DNA of 64,000 nt from Pseudomonas sp. RIT-PI-r (GTDB taxonomy: Bacteria > Pseudomonadota > Gammaproteobacteria > Pseudomonadales > Pseudomonadaceae). This document shows, in pieces, positions 1-9,036 of the stretch; position 1 is the first letter of the stretch, and each line of letters begins with the position of its first letter. The stretch is taken from contig NZ_LIGE01000022.1 in the NCBI RefSeq assembly GCF_001297015.1, positions 186,001 to 250,000 of the forward strand, in the 5' to 3' direction. A program made the translations under genes and the position numbers. The notes under the pieces are model-generated. The model ran no database searches and was not told the DNA's origin. It was given only the letters and a program-made list of their open reading frames with translations.

Positions 1-772
1 GGTGCTTGAGCGCCCAGCGCACGGTCAACGCGGTAGGTGCCGAAAGACTGACGAGGGTGCCGAGGCGGGCGCGCACGGCTTTGTGGATCAGTTCGAGACT
101 GCAACGGCTGGTGACCACGACGAAGCCTGCACGCGGGTCGATGGCGTCGCTCTGCATCGCGCCGATCAGCTTGTCGAGGGCGTTGTGGCGGCCGATATCT
201 TCGCGGCACAGCAAGGCTTCACCGTCAGCGTCGAAGTACAGCGCGGCGTGCAGGGCGCCGCTGCTGCGCGCCAGTTGTTGAGCGGCTTCGATGCGTTGGC
301 GGATGCCGTCGAAATGCTCGGCTGGCGGTAGTGGTGAAGGTTGCAGAATCTGCAGTTGTGGCAGCGCCTGCTCCAGCGCTTCAACGCCACAGATGCCGCA
401 ACCGCTGGTGCCGGTCATTTGCCGACGGTGATCCTTCAAGGCCCAGAACGCGCGGCTGGAAATCTGCACATCGGCCTGACAGGCCTGGTCGAAATGCGTG
501 AGGCGGACGTCGTAGATCTCGTCGACGCTGTCGATGATCGCGTTGCTCAAACTGAAGCCACGGATGAAGTCTTCGAGGTTGCCGGGCGAGACCATCATCA
601 CTGCTTGGCTCAGGCCGTTGTAGCTGATGGCCAGGGCGATTTCGGAGGCCAGCGCGGCGTGGGAGATGGCGGCGTCGGGCAGGTATTCGCGAAACGCCAC
701 CTGCGCCGGTTGCGGGGCGGGGGCGTTGGGTTCGCTGGTGGATTCTGTGATGGTTTCGAGGTGGCAGAGCAT
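1..772 (-). CDS. fdhD: FdhD formate dehydrogenase sulfurtransferase (3' end cut by window edge)
   Basis: FdhD passes sulfur from a cysteine desulfurase to the bis-MGD molybdenum cofactor of formate dehydrogenases, a step needed for activity. The reverse strand encodes an open frame running off the window. The family signature GTSGCGICG is present, with the sulfur-carrying cysteines at about C125 and C128. Further on, CREDIGRHNALDK and VVTSRCSLELIHKA are recognisable FdhD blocks. The start ATG at 770-772 is preceded by GGGA and, 48 nt upstream, an in-frame stop, so no longer form is likely. The gene reads towards the left edge. A composite LysR-type site lies 54 nt upstream (827-870), the same one found ahead of the moa/moe and FDH genes. 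The C-terminus is not visible only because the window ends. Confidence 0.95.
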   Translation of the reverse strand, partial: MLCHLETITESTSEPNAPAPQPAQVAFREYLPDAAISHAALASEIALAISYNGLSQAVMMVSPGNLEDFIRGFSLSNAIIDSVDEIYDVRLTHFDQACQADVQISSRAFWALKDHRRQMTGTSGCGICGVEALEQALPQLQILQPSPLPPAEHFDGIRQRIEAAQQLARSSGALHAALYFDADGEALLCREDIGRHNALDKLIGAMQSDAIDPRAGFVVVTSRCSLELIHKAVRARLGTLVSLSAPTALTVRWALKH

Positions 773-826
773 CTTGAAAGTCCCGAAGCGCTGAAGAGTG
801 TTCAGGCTACGGGGGCGTTAAAAATG

Positions 827-870
827 CGTCCAATCGCTTGTTCTGATGTGGTGATTGCTTTGGTCGATCA
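827..870 (-). promoter_or_regulatory. Composite LysR-type site upstream of fdhD (copy E)
   Basis: Read on the minus strand: TGATCGA-CCAAA-GCAATC (870-853), then 17 nt, then GATTGGACG (835-827). The first part is an imperfect dyad with T-N11-A. TTGGAC could serve as a -35 element, which puts the dyad centre near -64, the usual place of a LysR recognition site. This is the least conserved of five copies in the window, but the spacing is identical. Confidence 0.65.
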
Positions 871-894
871 ACCGAGATGTGTATTGACTGGTCC

Positions 895-972
895 GGCCTC
901 ATCGCGAGCAGGCTCACTCCTACATTTGGAATGCGTTCCCCTGTAGGAGTGAGCCTGCTCGCGATGAGGGCC
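895..972. repeat. REP inverted pair (BIME)
   Basis: The arm at 895-924 and its inverted copy at 942-972 share the core GCGAGCAGGCTCACTCCTAC and would form a long hairpin. It separates the 3' end of the LysR gene from the fdhD promoter. Confidence 0.9.
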
Positions 973-988
973 TGACATCCAACATCAA

Positions 989-1888
989 TTACTGAGCAGA
1001 CACTTCTACCCCAAACAACTTCCGCGCCTCGGCAAAACACTTCTCGGCAATCGCCGAACGCGGCTCGGTCTTGCGCATCACCAGGCCCAGCGGCGCAAGC
1101 ACACTGGCATCCGGCAGTTGCATGAACGACAGGTGTTCGATCGGCTCTTCCAGGCCACTGTCCAGCGGCATGATCGCGCAGCAGAAGCCTTGGTGAATCG
1201 CCTGCAACAGCTGATAGGTCGAATCGCTTTCCATGATCGGCTGCGGGCTGAGGCCACGGCTGCGGAAGCTCAAGTCAATGGATTTTCGGTAATGCATGCC
1301 GGCGGTGATCATCCCCAGCGGTAACTCGGCGGCGTCTTCCCAGCTCATCTGCGAGCCTTCGAACTGGAAGTGGCGGGTGTCGTAGAGCAGGCCGACACGG
1401 GTTTCGCCGATCTCGAAAAACTCGAAATAGTTCGGGTTGACGTGGTCCAGATAGCACACGCCGAGATCAAGCTGATTATTGCCCAGCCCGGCGATGATCT
1501 CGTCGGAACTGAGCGACGACAGACTGAACTTCAACTCCGGATACGTCCCCGACAACCCCTGAATGTAATTGACCGGGTTGAAGCTGCTCAGCGGCACCAG
1601 ACCCAGACGCAGACTACCCACCAGTTGCCCGCGACACGCCGCCGCTTCGGCGAACAAACCGTCATGCGCTGCGAGCAAGGTACGCGCCCAGGCCAGCACA
1701 CGCTCGCCGGCCTGGGTGAAGCCTTCAAAGCGCTGGCCACGGTTGACCAGCACCAGATCCAGTTCGTCTTCCAGATTGCGCAGGCGCATCGACAACGTCG
1801 GTTGGGTGATGTGGCAGCGTGCGGCGGCCTGGCCGAAGTGGCGGGTTTCGTCCAGCGCGATCAGGAACTTGAGTTGTTTGATGTCCAC
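989..1888 (-). CDS. LysR-family regulator, probable activator of the formate dehydrogenase/molybdopterin genes
   Basis: A 299-residue LysR regulator. The N-terminal winged helix-turn-helix (about residues 1-60) contains HFGQAAARCHITQPTLS and RLRNLEDELDLVLVNR. The rest is a periplasmic-binding-like effector domain, ending with IMPLDSGLEEPIEHL. Its ligand cannot be told from sequence. It lies between fdhD and the divergently transcribed moaB-moeA, surrounded by genes for formate dehydrogenase assembly. The shared composite site occurs in its own promoter (1990-2033) and in front of fdhD, moaB, moaA and the FDH gene, so autoregulation and control of all four units is inferred. No wet evidence is implied; another LysR protein elsewhere could bind the sites. 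Confidence 0.92.
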   Translation of the reverse strand: MDIKQLKFLIALDETRHFGQAAARCHITQPTLSMRLRNLEDELDLVLVNRGQRFEGFTQAGERVLAWARTLLAAHDGLFAEAAACRGQLVGSLRLGLVPLSSFNPVNYIQGLSGTYPELKFSLSSLSSDEIIAGLGNNQLDLGVCYLDHVNPNYFEFFEIGETRVGLLYDTRHFQFEGSQMSWEDAAELPLGMITAGMHYRKSIDLSFRSRGLSPQPIMESDSTYQLLQAIHQGFCCAIMPLDSGLEEPIEHLSFMQLPDASVLAPLGLVMRKTEPRSAIAEKCFAEARKLFGVEVSAQ

Positions 1889-1989
1889 GATGGCACCTGC
1901 TCGATGAGGATTTTTTGATTGAGTATTGACGCAGATGCGCGAGGCGCACGAAAAGCGCAGGGTGCGACGATCTCATCTGAACGATTGTT

Positions 1990-2033
1990 CGTCCAATCGG
2001 AAGTATTTAAGGCACTATCGATAAGCTCTATCA
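1990..2033 (-). promoter_or_regulatory. Composite LysR-type site upstream of the lysR gene (copy A)
   Basis: On the minus strand: TGATAGA-GCTTA-TCGATA (2033-2016), 17 nt, GATTGGACG (1998-1990). The ATG of the regulator follows 101 nt later. Near-perfect dyad with T-N11-A spacing; back to back with copy B in the same divergent promoter region. Confidence 0.75.
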
Positions 2034-2071
2034 GGGCCGGTTTTACGGGCCCTGAACAACGTGAAAGGCAC

Positions 2072-2115
2072 CGATAGAGCCGGTCGATAATGTGGTTGGC
2101 CAGAGTGATTAGACA
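2072..2115 (+). promoter_or_regulatory. Composite LysR-type site upstream of moaB-moeA (copy B)
   Basis: CGATAGA-GCCGG-TCGATA at 2072-2089, 17 nt, then GATTAGACA at 2107-2115; the moaB ATG is 62 nt further. TAGACA could act as the -35 hexamer. The element and spacing match copy C ahead of the FDH gene base for base at most positions. Confidence 0.75.
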
Positions 2116-2177
2116 GTACTCATAAGTGGCACTTAGGCTGCTCGGCAATGTTGATTGACTGCTGCCGGAGAACTGCC

Positions 2178-2717
2178 ATGAGCGCCAAAGCCGATGCCCT
2201 GTTTGTCCCCCTGAATATTGCCGTGCTGACGGTCAGCGATACCCGCGACTACGCCAGCGATACTTCGGGCCAGTTGCTGGTCAGTCGGTTGCTCGAGGCC
2301 GGTCATACGCTGAGCGAGCGCAACCTGCTCAAGGACGATCTGTACAAGATCCGCGCACAGGTGGCGAACTGGATTGCCGACGACACCGTTCAAGTGGTGC
2401 TGATCACTGGCGGCACGGGTTTCACCGGTCGCGACAGCACGCCGGAAGCGGTGGCCTGCTTGTTTGATAAGCAGATTGACGGCTTCGGCGAACTGTTCCG
2501 GGCGATTTCGATTCTGGATATCGGCACCTCCACCGTGCAAAGCCGCGCGCTGGCCGGGCTGTCGAACGGCACGCTGGTGTGCTGCCTGCCGGGCTCAACC
2601 GGTGCTTGCCGTACGGCGTGGGAAGGCATTCTTGCCGAGCAACTGGATAATCGTCATCGCCCATGCAATTTCGTCCCGCACCTGAAAGCCGCGCAAGCCT
2701 GCGGGCCACGCGGATGA
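2178..2717 (+). CDS. moaB: MoaB/Mog-type molybdopterin adenylyltransferase-like protein
   Basis: A 179-residue MoaB/Mog fold protein that adenylates molybdopterin before metal insertion in the cytoplasm. Visible motifs are [11 protein letters not shown] near the N-terminus, the [15 protein letters not shown] loop near the middle and [16 protein letters not shown], all typical of MPT-binding MogA/MoaB proteins. ATG at 2178 is preceded by CCGGAG. A longer reading (from 2148) adds non-conserved residues and lacks a good ribosome site. Its stop overlaps the start of moeA (ATGA), so the two are translationally coupled. Because MoaB and Mog are close relatives the exact name is a family-level call. 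Confidence 0.93.
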   Translation: MSAKADALFVPLNIAVLTVSDTRDYASDTSGQLLVSRLLEAGHTLSERNLLKDDLYKIRAQVANWIADDTVQVVLITGGTGFTGRDSTPEAVACLFDKQIDGFGELFRAISILDIGTSTVQSRALAGLSNGTLVCCLPGSTGACRTAWEGILAEQLDNRHRPCNFVPHLKAAQACGPRG

Positions 2718-3919
2718 GCAAGGCGCCGCTGATGCCGGTCGAAGACGCCCTCGACCAATTGCTCGGCATGGCCAATGAGCAACGTCTGGCCGACAGCGAA
2801 CTATTGGCGCTCGACGATGCGCGTGGGCGGGTGCTGGCCAGTGATCTGGTGGCGACACTCGACTTGCCGCCGTGGCCGAACAGCGCCATGGACGGTTACG
2901 CGCTCAATCTCGCCGATTTGCACCGACAGCCGTTGAAGGTCTCGCAGAAGGTTTACGCCGGGCTGGCGCCGGACACGTTGCTGCCCGGCACCTGCGCACG
3001 GATTTTTACCGGCGCGCCACTGCCGCCCGGCGCTACCTGCGTCGAAATGCAGGAGAACGTCGAAGTGCTGGAGGACGGCCGCGTGCGCTTCTTGCAGCCG
3101 CTGAAAGCGGGGCAGAACATCCGCGCGCAAGGTCAGGAAAATCGCGTCGGCGACATCCTGCTGCGGGCCGGTAAACGCCTTGGACCGTTCGAACTGGCGG
3201 TCGCCGCCGGGCAAGGGCTGGCGCAACTGCACGTGGTGCGTCGCCCGCGTGTGGCGCTGCTGTCGACGGGTGACGAACTGGTCGAACCGGGTCAGCCGTT
3301 GCGGCCCGGCAGCATCTACAACAGCAACCGTGTGTTGCTCGGCCACTGGTTGTGTGAGCTGGGCTGCGAGGTAATCGACGCCGGCATCCTTCCGGATCGC
3401 CCGGCGCAGACGCGGCTCAAGCTTGAGCAACTGCAGGTGAGTGCGGATCTGATTCTGACTACGGGCGGCGTGTCGGCCGGGGATGCCGATTGCCTCGGGC
3501 AGGTGCTACGCGACAACGGCAAACCGCTGGTGTGGAAACTGGCGATCAAGCCTGGCAAACCGCTGACGGTCGGGCATTTTGGTGCGGTGCCGGTGATTGG
3601 GTTGCCGGGTAATCCGACGTCGGCACTGGTGACGTTTGGCTTGTTGGCGCGGCCGTATCTGTTGCGCATTCAAGGTGTGGATGACGTCATGCCGCTGAGT
3701 TTTACGGTCAATGCAGGTTTCGACTGGCACAAGGCTGGCGGCCGCCGTGAATACCTGCGGGTGAGGCTGGAGGCGGGGCGTGCGGAGCTCTATCCGAATC
3801 AAAGCTCCGGCGTCCTGCTCGGCGCCACCTGGGCCGATGGCCTGGTGGAAATCCCCGAGAACAGCACGCACAACCTCGGCGACCCGCTGCGCTTCATCCC
3901 CTTCAACGAACTCTTCTGA
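2714..3919 (+). CDS. moeA: MoeA molybdopterin molybdenumtransferase
   Basis: MoeA inserts molybdate into adenylated molybdopterin, completing the step started by MoaB/Mog. The 401-residue product has PPWPNSAMDGYAL (N-terminal MoeA domain), RIFTGAPLPPGA, the central MPT-binding block RVALLSTGDELVEPG with TTGGVSAGDADC, then KPGKPLTVG and VIGLPGNPTSALV, and a C-terminal domain IV. The length is typical. The ATG at 2714 overlaps the moaB stop by four bases. It shares the moaB promoter and the composite LysR-type site. Confidence 0.95.
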   Translation: MSKAPLMPVEDALDQLLGMANEQRLADSELLALDDARGRVLASDLVATLDLPPWPNSAMDGYALNLADLHRQPLKVSQKVYAGLAPDTLLPGTCARIFTGAPLPPGATCVEMQENVEVLEDGRVRFLQPLKAGQNIRAQGQENRVGDILLRAGKRLGPFELAVAAGQGLAQLHVVRRPRVALLSTGDELVEPGQPLRPGSIYNSNRVLLGHWLCELGCEVIDAGILPDRPAQTRLKLEQLQVSADLILTTGGVSAGDADCLGQVLRDNGKPLVWKLAIKPGKPLTVGHFGAVPVIGLPGNPTSALVTFGLLARPYLLRIQGVDDVMPLSFTVNAGFDWHKAGGRREYLRVRLEAGRAELYPNQSSGVLLGATWADGLVEIPENSTHNLGDPLRFIPFNELF

Positions 3920-3938
3920 CCTCACCACCAATCAAAAC

Positions 3939-4295
3939 TGTGGGAGCTGGCTTGCCAGCGATGGTGGCATGTCAGTCACATTGACGTTGGCTGACACAGC
4001 CTCATCGCTGGCAAGCCAGCTCCCACAATGATTTGTGGTGATGCTTGATGTTGAGGATGTACACAGAACGTGTGGGAGCTGGCTTGCCAGCGATGGCGGC
4101 ATGTCAGTCACATTGACGTTGGCTGACACAGCCTCATCGCTGGCAAGCCAGCTCCCACAATGATTTGTGGTGATGCTTGATGTTGAGGATGTACACAGAA
4201 AGTGTGGGAGCTGGCTTGCCAGCGATGGCGGCATGTCAGTCAACATTGATTTTGGCTGATAGGGCCCCTTCGCGAGCAGGCTCGCTCCCACAGGG
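3939..4295. repeat. Tandem BIME: REP pairs with a 132-bp period
   Basis: Nearly identical units begin at 3939, 4071 and 4203 (period 132). Each holds an inverted pair of GTGGGAGCTGGCTTGCCAGC-type REPs. The third unit is truncated and ends in a different REP subtype (TCGCGAGCAGGCTCGCTCCC). It fills the whole gap between moeA and the convergent bestrophin gene. Confidence 0.9.
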
Positions 4296-4319
4296 TTTCG
4301 GGGTGTCTGGAGAGAAGGA

Positions 4320-5216
4320 TCAGCTCAGCACATAGTCCACAGGCTTCAACGCCGGCGGTACGTCTGCGCCAAGTTCGGCGAGGATGTCACGTTCGATGGT
4401 GCGCACCAGCGCATCGGTCGGCAGGTCGTTTTCGTCGCGGCCAAACGGGTCTTCCAGCTCATCGGCAATCGCATCCAGGCCAAAAAATGTGTAGCTGACA
4501 ATCGCCGTGAACAGCGGTGTCAGCCAGCCCAGCGGTTCGGCCATGGCGAACGGCAGCAGGATGCAGAACAGATAAATCGTCCGGTGCAGCAATAGGGTGT
4601 AAGGAAACGGCAGCGGCGTGGTTTTGATCCGTTCGCACACCGCTTGCGCCTGGGTCAGGCTGGTCAGGTGATTGGCCAGCAACATGTAGCGCCACTCAGT
4701 CAGTTCACCGTTCTGATGCAAATCGGAACACTGCTGGCCGACCGTTTGCAGAATGCGGCCACTGTAATCCGGTGTCTGTGGATCAGGTTTGGGCATGATC
4801 CATCGATTGCTCGCATCGGCCTCGCTTTCCTTGCGCAACCGCGCGTTCAACGCATGGGCAAACCCGCACAAATTGAGCAGCAACGGCTTGCGCTCAGCCG
4901 ACTCACGTATGACATGGGTTTCGCGAATCACCGAACGAATATGCACGATCACTTCGCCCCAGGCTTTACGCGCTTCATACCAGCGGTCATAGCAAGCGTT
5001 GTTGCGAAAATTCATGAAAATCGACAGCGACAAACCGAGCAAGGTAAACGGCGTCGCATTGACCTTGGTGAAGTTGCTCGGATGGAGGATTTCCACCAGC
5101 ACAATGGCCGAAGCCAGCAGGGTAACCATCAACGTGCGCAGGGCGATGCGCTTGGCGATCGAACCCTTGAGGGTGAAGAGAATGGCGAATTGATTGACCT
5201 TGGGTCTGATGATCAT
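4320..5216 (-). CDS. Bestrophin-like membrane channel (YneE/UPF0187 family)
   Basis: A 298-residue member of the bacterial bestrophin family, pentameric anion or cation channels of the inner membrane. Hydrophobic stretches occur at about residues 28-45, 57-72 and two in the C-terminal half (LLLHRTIYLFCILLPFAM; WLTPLFTAIVSYTFFGLDA). The conserved block GLSLSIFMNFRNNACYDRWYEARKAWG and the late EDPFGRDENDLPTD acidic cluster support the family. It lies convergent to moeA and just downstream of moaA on the same strand, separated by 36 nt, so it may be co-transcribed with moaA. No functional link to molybdenum metabolism is evident. Confidence 0.85.
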   Translation of the reverse strand: MIIRPKVNQFAILFTLKGSIAKRIALRTLMVTLLASAIVLVEILHPSNFTKVNATPFTLLGLSLSIFMNFRNNACYDRWYEARKAWGEVIVHIRSVIRETHVIRESAERKPLLLNLCGFAHALNARLRKESEADASNRWIMPKPDPQTPDYSGRILQTVGQQCSDLHQNGELTEWRYMLLANHLTSLTQAQAVCERIKTTPLPFPYTLLLHRTIYLFCILLPFAMAEPLGWLTPLFTAIVSYTFFGLDAIADELEDPFGRDENDLPTDALVRTIERDILAELGADVPPALKPVDYVLS

Positions 5217-5252
5217 GCTGAGCGGTTCCGATAACCGATGAAACTGGCGGGA

Positions 5253-6251
5253 TCAGCCGCCGGTCATGTTCATGAAGCGCACAACCTGAACACCGTCGTT
5301 CACTTCGAAATTATGTCGATATGGCTTGAGTTTCATCGCCTCGACGATGGCCTTCTCCAGCCGTTGCGGTTGCCCCGGATGGGCACGCAGCACCGCTTTC
5401 AGATCCACCGAATGCTCGTTACCCAGACACAGTAGCAGGCGCCCTTCAACGGTGAGCCGCACGCGGTTGCAGGTGCCGCAAAAATTGTGGCTGTGCGGCG
5501 AGATAAAGCCCAGACGAATCTCCGGCGCCTCGGCCAGCCGCCAGTAGCGCGACGGGCCTTGCGTCGACTCCGCCGAGTCGATCAGGGTGTAGCGTTCGGC
5601 AATCTTTTCCCGCACCTGCGCGCTGGAGAAAAACGACTCGGCGCGGCTGTGTTCGCTGATGATCCCCAGCGGCATCTCTTCGATGAAAGAGACGTCGAGC
5701 TGCCGATCAATGGCGAAACTGACCAGATCGTTGATCTCCTCATCGTTACGGCCCTGCATCACTACGACATTGAGTTTAGTGCGGGTAAAACCGGCCTTGC
5801 GCGCGGCATCGATGCCGTTGATCACCTGCGCCAGATCGCCCGTGCGGGTCATCTGTTTGAAGCGCTGCGGATCGAGGCTGTCGAGGCTGATGTTCAGGCG
5901 TTTGACCCCGGCATCGAACAGCGGCGCGGCGAGTTTGCCCAGTTGTGAGCCGTTGGTGGTCATGCACAGTTCACGCAGGCCGGGCAGGGCGGCGATCTGC
6001 TCACACAACTTGACCACGCCCGGACGGATCAGCGGTTCGCCGCCGGTGAGACGAATCTTGCGCGTGCCGAGGGCGACGAAGCTCTGCGCCAGTTGATAGA
6101 TCTCCTCCAGCGTCAGCACTTGCTGGCGTGGCAAAAACTGCATGTCTTCCGCCATGCAATAGACGCAGCGGAAGTCGCAGCGGTCGGTCACCGACATGCG
6201 CAGATAGTCGACGCGGCGGTTGTAACCATCGATCAAGACACGCTCTGACAT
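5253..6251 (-). CDS. moaA: MoaA GTP 3',8-cyclase
   Basis: Radical-SAM enzyme that starts molybdopterin synthesis by converting GTP to 3',8-cyclo-7,8-dihydro-GTP (with MoaC then yielding cPMP). The first 4Fe-4S cluster ligands are C25, C29 and C32 in CDFRCVYC; the C-terminal cluster lies in the [14 protein letters not shown] region followed by a third Cys in GRLLLCLG. The C-terminal di-glycine (MTGG) needed for MoaA activity is intact. Length of 332 residues is typical. Upstream on the minus strand lies composite site copy D, so it is probably controlled together with moaB-moeA and the dehydrogenase. Confidence 0.97.
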   Translation of the reverse strand: MSERVLIDGYNRRVDYLRMSVTDRCDFRCVYCMAEDMQFLPRQQVLTLEEIYQLAQSFVALGTRKIRLTGGEPLIRPGVVKLCEQIAALPGLRELCMTTNGSQLGKLAAPLFDAGVKRLNISLDSLDPQRFKQMTRTGDLAQVINGIDAARKAGFTRTKLNVVVMQGRNDEEINDLVSFAIDRQLDVSFIEEMPLGIISEHSRAESFFSSAQVREKIAERYTLIDSAESTQGPSRYWRLAEAPEIRLGFISPHSHNFCGTCNRVRLTVEGRLLLCLGNEHSVDLKAVLRAHPGQPQRLEKAIVEAMKLKPYRHNFEVNDGVQVVRFMNMTGG

Positions 6252-6323
6252 GACAGCCTCACAGGAATGAAAACCCCGGTTGAAGGAGTTTGGTTAGCGC
6301 AGGTTATGGCTAACGTTAAGTGC

Positions 6324-6367
6324 CGTCCAATCACTGTTGATGAACAATTGATTGATGCCGTCGATGA
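6324..6367 (-). promoter_or_regulatory. Composite LysR-type site upstream of moaA (copy D)
   Basis: On the minus strand: TCATCGA-CGGCA-TCAATC (6367-6350), 17 nt, GATTGGACG (6332-6324); moaA ATG 72 nt downstream. The second part is identical to copies A and E. With TTGGAC as -35, the 17-nt spaced hexamer is ATAACC. Confidence 0.7.
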
Positions 6368-6436
6368 TGAATTATTTTTCGCCGAAAGTTGCTCCGTTAG
6401 TTCCGCAAGGCCCCGTAAATAAAGGGTTTTTACTGT

Positions 6437-6480
6437 TGATAGATGCTTTCGATAAGGCGGTCATTAATAGCGATTAGACA
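6437..6480 (+). promoter_or_regulatory. Composite LysR-type site upstream of the formate dehydrogenase-like gene (copy C)
   Basis: TGATAGA-TGCTT-TCGATA at 6437-6454, 17 nt, GATTAGACA at 6472-6480. The gene starts 125 nt later. A -35 reading TAGACA with a 17-nt spacer gives ATATCC as a possible -10. Confidence 0.75.
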
Positions 6481-6605
6481 ACGTTTTGTAACGGTTCATA
6501 TCCTTGCCCCGGCAAAACCAACGACCACTTTTCAACCTTGAAAGTCGGCCGTCGCTGTTTAACCGAATCAGGTTCATGCCTGTGTGCATCGTCATGGAGA
6601 GTCCC

Positions 6606-8930
6606 ATGTCACAAGTCGACCGTTACAAACCCTACAAAGGCGCCGCTGCCGGTTGGGGCGCTGTCATCAGCCTGACCAAAAGCTGGCTGGGCAGTGAAAA
6701 CGCCCTGAAAAACATCCGCGCCATGCTCAAGACCAACCAGAACGGCGGCTTCGACTGCCCGGGTTGTGCCTGGGGTGAAGCGCCGGGCGCGAGCATGTTG
6801 AAGTTCTGCGAGAACGGCGCGAAAGCGGTGAACTGGGAAGCGACCGGGCGTTTGGTCGACCCGGCGTTCTTCAACAAGTACACGGTGTCGAGCCTGGCCG
6901 AGCAGAGCGACTACTGGCTGGAATATCAGGGCCGTCTGACCCACCCGATGCGCTACGACGCGCGGGTCGACCGCTATGTGGAAATCAGCTGGGCAGACGC
7001 TTTTGCGCTGATCGCTGATCACCTGAAAAACCTTGATTCGCCGCATGAGGCCGAGTTCTACACCTCCGGACGTGCGAGCAATGAAGCGGCGTTTCTCTAT
7101 CAATTGTTCGTCCGCGCCTTCGGCACCAACAACTTCCCCGACTGCTCGAACATGTGCCACGAAGCCAGTGCAGTGAGCATGAACGAGACCCTTGGCGTCG
7201 GCAAGGGCACCGTGGTTTACGAGGACCTGCACCACGCCGACGCTATTTTCGTCATCGGCCAGAACCCCGGCACCAACCATCCGCGCATGCTCGAACCGTT
7301 GCGTGAAGCGGTGAAACGCGGTGCGCAAGTGGTCTGCATTAACCCGCTGAAAGAGCGTGGCCTGGAGCGTTTCCAGAACCCGCAGAACCCACTCGAAATG
7401 CTCAGCAACGGCTGGGAAGCGACCAACACCGCGTACTTCCGCCCGGCCCTTGGTGGCGACATGGCGATGATTCGTGGCATGGTCAAATTCCTCCTGCAGT
7501 GGGAGCGCGAAGCGCAAGCGACTGGCGGCGAAGCGGTGTTCGATCACGCCTTCATCGCCGAGCACACTACGGGTCTGGACAGCTATCTGGCTGAAGTCGA
7601 GGCAACCAGCTGGGAGCATATTCTCGAGCAGTCCGGCGTGCCGCTGCATGACATCGAACTGGCCGCGCGCATGTATGGCCGCGCCAAAAGCGTGATCATG
7701 TGCTGGGCCATGGGCCTGACCCAACACGTGCATTCGGTGGCGACCCTGCAGGAAGTGATTAACCTGCAGCTGCTGCGCGGCAACGTCGGCCGTCCGGGCG
7801 CAGGTCTGTCGCCGGTTCGCGGCCACAGCAACGTGCAGGGCGACCGCACGATGGGCATCAACGAACTGGCGCCGAAAGACCTGATGGACGCGCTGGAAAA
7901 ACGCTTCAACTTCGACGTGCCGCGCATGCACGGGCACAACACGGTGATGGCGATCGGCGCCATGGAGCGTGGCGAAGCCAAGGTGTTCATCGGTCTGGGC
8001 GGCAACTTCGCCCAGGCCACGCCGGACACCCCGCGCACCCACGCGGCGATGCGCAAACTCGACCTGACCGTGCACATCGCGACCAAGCTCAACCGCAGCC
8101 ATTTGGTCACCGGTCGCGATGCGCTGATCCTGCCGTGCCTCGGGCGCACTGACATCGATATCCAGGCTGAAGGCCCGCAAGGCGTGACCGTCGAAGACAC
8201 GTTCAGCATGGTGCATTTGTCGTTCGGCCAGTTGAAGCCGAAGTCGGCGCAGTTGAAATCCGAGCCGGCGATCATTGCCGGAATTGCTGCTGCAACTCTG
8301 GGTAAGCATCCGATCGATTGGGAATGGGTGGTGGGCGACTACGGACGCATCCGCAACCTGATTGCCGACGTGATTCCGGGCTTCGAGAACTTCAATGAAA
8401 AACTGTTGATCCCGGGTGGCTTTCACCTCGGCAACGACGCTTCGGATCGGGTCTGGAACACCGAGAGTGGCAAGGCGCAGTTCACCCCGTGCGTGCTGCC
8501 CGAGCACTTGATCAGCGAGGGCGTGCGCAACCTGCCGGTCAAGCCGCATCTGATTCTGCAAACCATGCGCTCCCACGATCAGTACAACACCACGCTGTAC
8601 GGCCTCGATGACCGTTATCGCGGGGTTTACGGCATGCGTGATGTGATCTTCGCCAACGAGCAGGACATCCAGCGCCTGGGTTTCGAGCCGGGGCAGAAGG
8701 TTGATCTGGTGGCGCTGTGGGATGACGAACGTGAGCGTCGGGTCAGCGGTTTTACCTTGATCGCCTACGACATTCCCGCAGGGCAAGCGGCGGCGTATTA
8801 CCCGGAGACTAACCCTCTGGTACCGCTGGAAAGCTACGGCGACCGGACGTATACGCCGACCTCCAAGTTCGTGGCGATCCGCCTCGAAGCCGCGAAGGTC
8901 AGCAACCTGATCCCGTCGTCGGTGGCGTAA
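6606..8930 (+). CDS. Molybdopterin oxidoreductase, formate dehydrogenase alpha-like (FdhF/YdeP family)
   Basis: A 774-residue bis-MGD oxidoreductase of the YdeP/FdhF-like branch (TIGR01701-type). The N-terminal GGFDCPGCAWGEAP has only two cysteines (C51, C54) rather than the four-cysteine 4Fe-4S motif of classical FDH. DCSNMCHEAS places C184 as the probable molybdenum ligand, the site that is selenocysteine or Cys in formate dehydrogenases. Later blocks are GQNPGTNHPRML, RGNVGRPGAGLSPVRGHSNVQGDRTMG and the C-terminal molydopterin-binding domain (HDQYNTTLYGLDDRYRG). ATG at 6606 with GGAGAG upstream is preferred to an upstream in-frame start at 6504. No beta/gamma electron-transfer subunits follow; instead cioAB lies 106 nt downstream. 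Formate as substrate is inferred from fdhD linkage. Confidence 0.9.
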   Translation: MSQVDRYKPYKGAAAGWGAVISLTKSWLGSENALKNIRAMLKTNQNGGFDCPGCAWGEAPGASMLKFCENGAKAVNWEATGRLVDPAFFNKYTVSSLAEQSDYWLEYQGRLTHPMRYDARVDRYVEISWADAFALIADHLKNLDSPHEAEFYTSGRASNEAAFLYQLFVRAFGTNNFPDCSNMCHEASAVSMNETLGVGKGTVVYEDLHHADAIFVIGQNPGTNHPRMLEPLREAVKRGAQVVCINPLKERGLERFQNPQNPLEMLSNGWEATNTAYFRPALGGDMAMIRGMVKFLLQWEREAQATGGEAVFDHAFIAEHTTGLDSYLAEVEATSWEHILEQSGVPLHDIELAARMYGRAKSVIMCWAMGLTQHVHSVATLQEVINLQLLRGNVGRPGAGLSPVRGHSNVQGDRTMGINELAPKDLMDALEKRFNFDVPRMHGHNTVMAIGAMERGEAKVFIGLGGNFAQATPDTPRTHAAMRKLDLTVHIATKLNRSHLVTGRDALILPCLGRTDIDIQAEGPQGVTVEDTFSMVHLSFGQLKPKSAQLKSEPAIIAGIAAATLGKHPIDWEWVVGDYGRIRNLIADVIPGFENFNEKLLIPGGFHLGNDASDRVWNTESGKAQFTPCVLPEHLISEGVRNLPVKPHLILQTMRSHDQYNTTLYGLDDRYRGVYGMRDVIFANEQDIQRLGFEPGQKVDLVALWDDERERRVSGFTLIAYDIPAGQAAAYYPETNPLVPLESYGDRTYTPTSKFVAIRLEAAKVSNLIPSSVA

Positions 8931-9036
8931 CCCGCGACTCATAAAAACACTGGCAATTTGACTGGCTGCAGGCGTTCGCGCCTGGCGGTGGCCCGGGTTC
9001 GTGCTGCCGCTTTTCAGCCTTGATGAGGACATCATC

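Noticed and set aside
2148..2177. Longer N-terminus for MoaB
   Set aside because: The extra residues are not conserved and would start within the promoter; ATG at 2178 has the better ribosome site.
3939..4295. Regular 132-bp repeats that could suggest a CRISPR array
   Set aside because: Units are whole BIMEs with no short-repeat/variable-spacer pattern; no cas genes are near.
6606..8930. Selenocysteine formate dehydrogenase
   Set aside because: The ligand position is encoded as TGC (Cys184), and no in-frame TGA or SECIS-like hairpin is needed.
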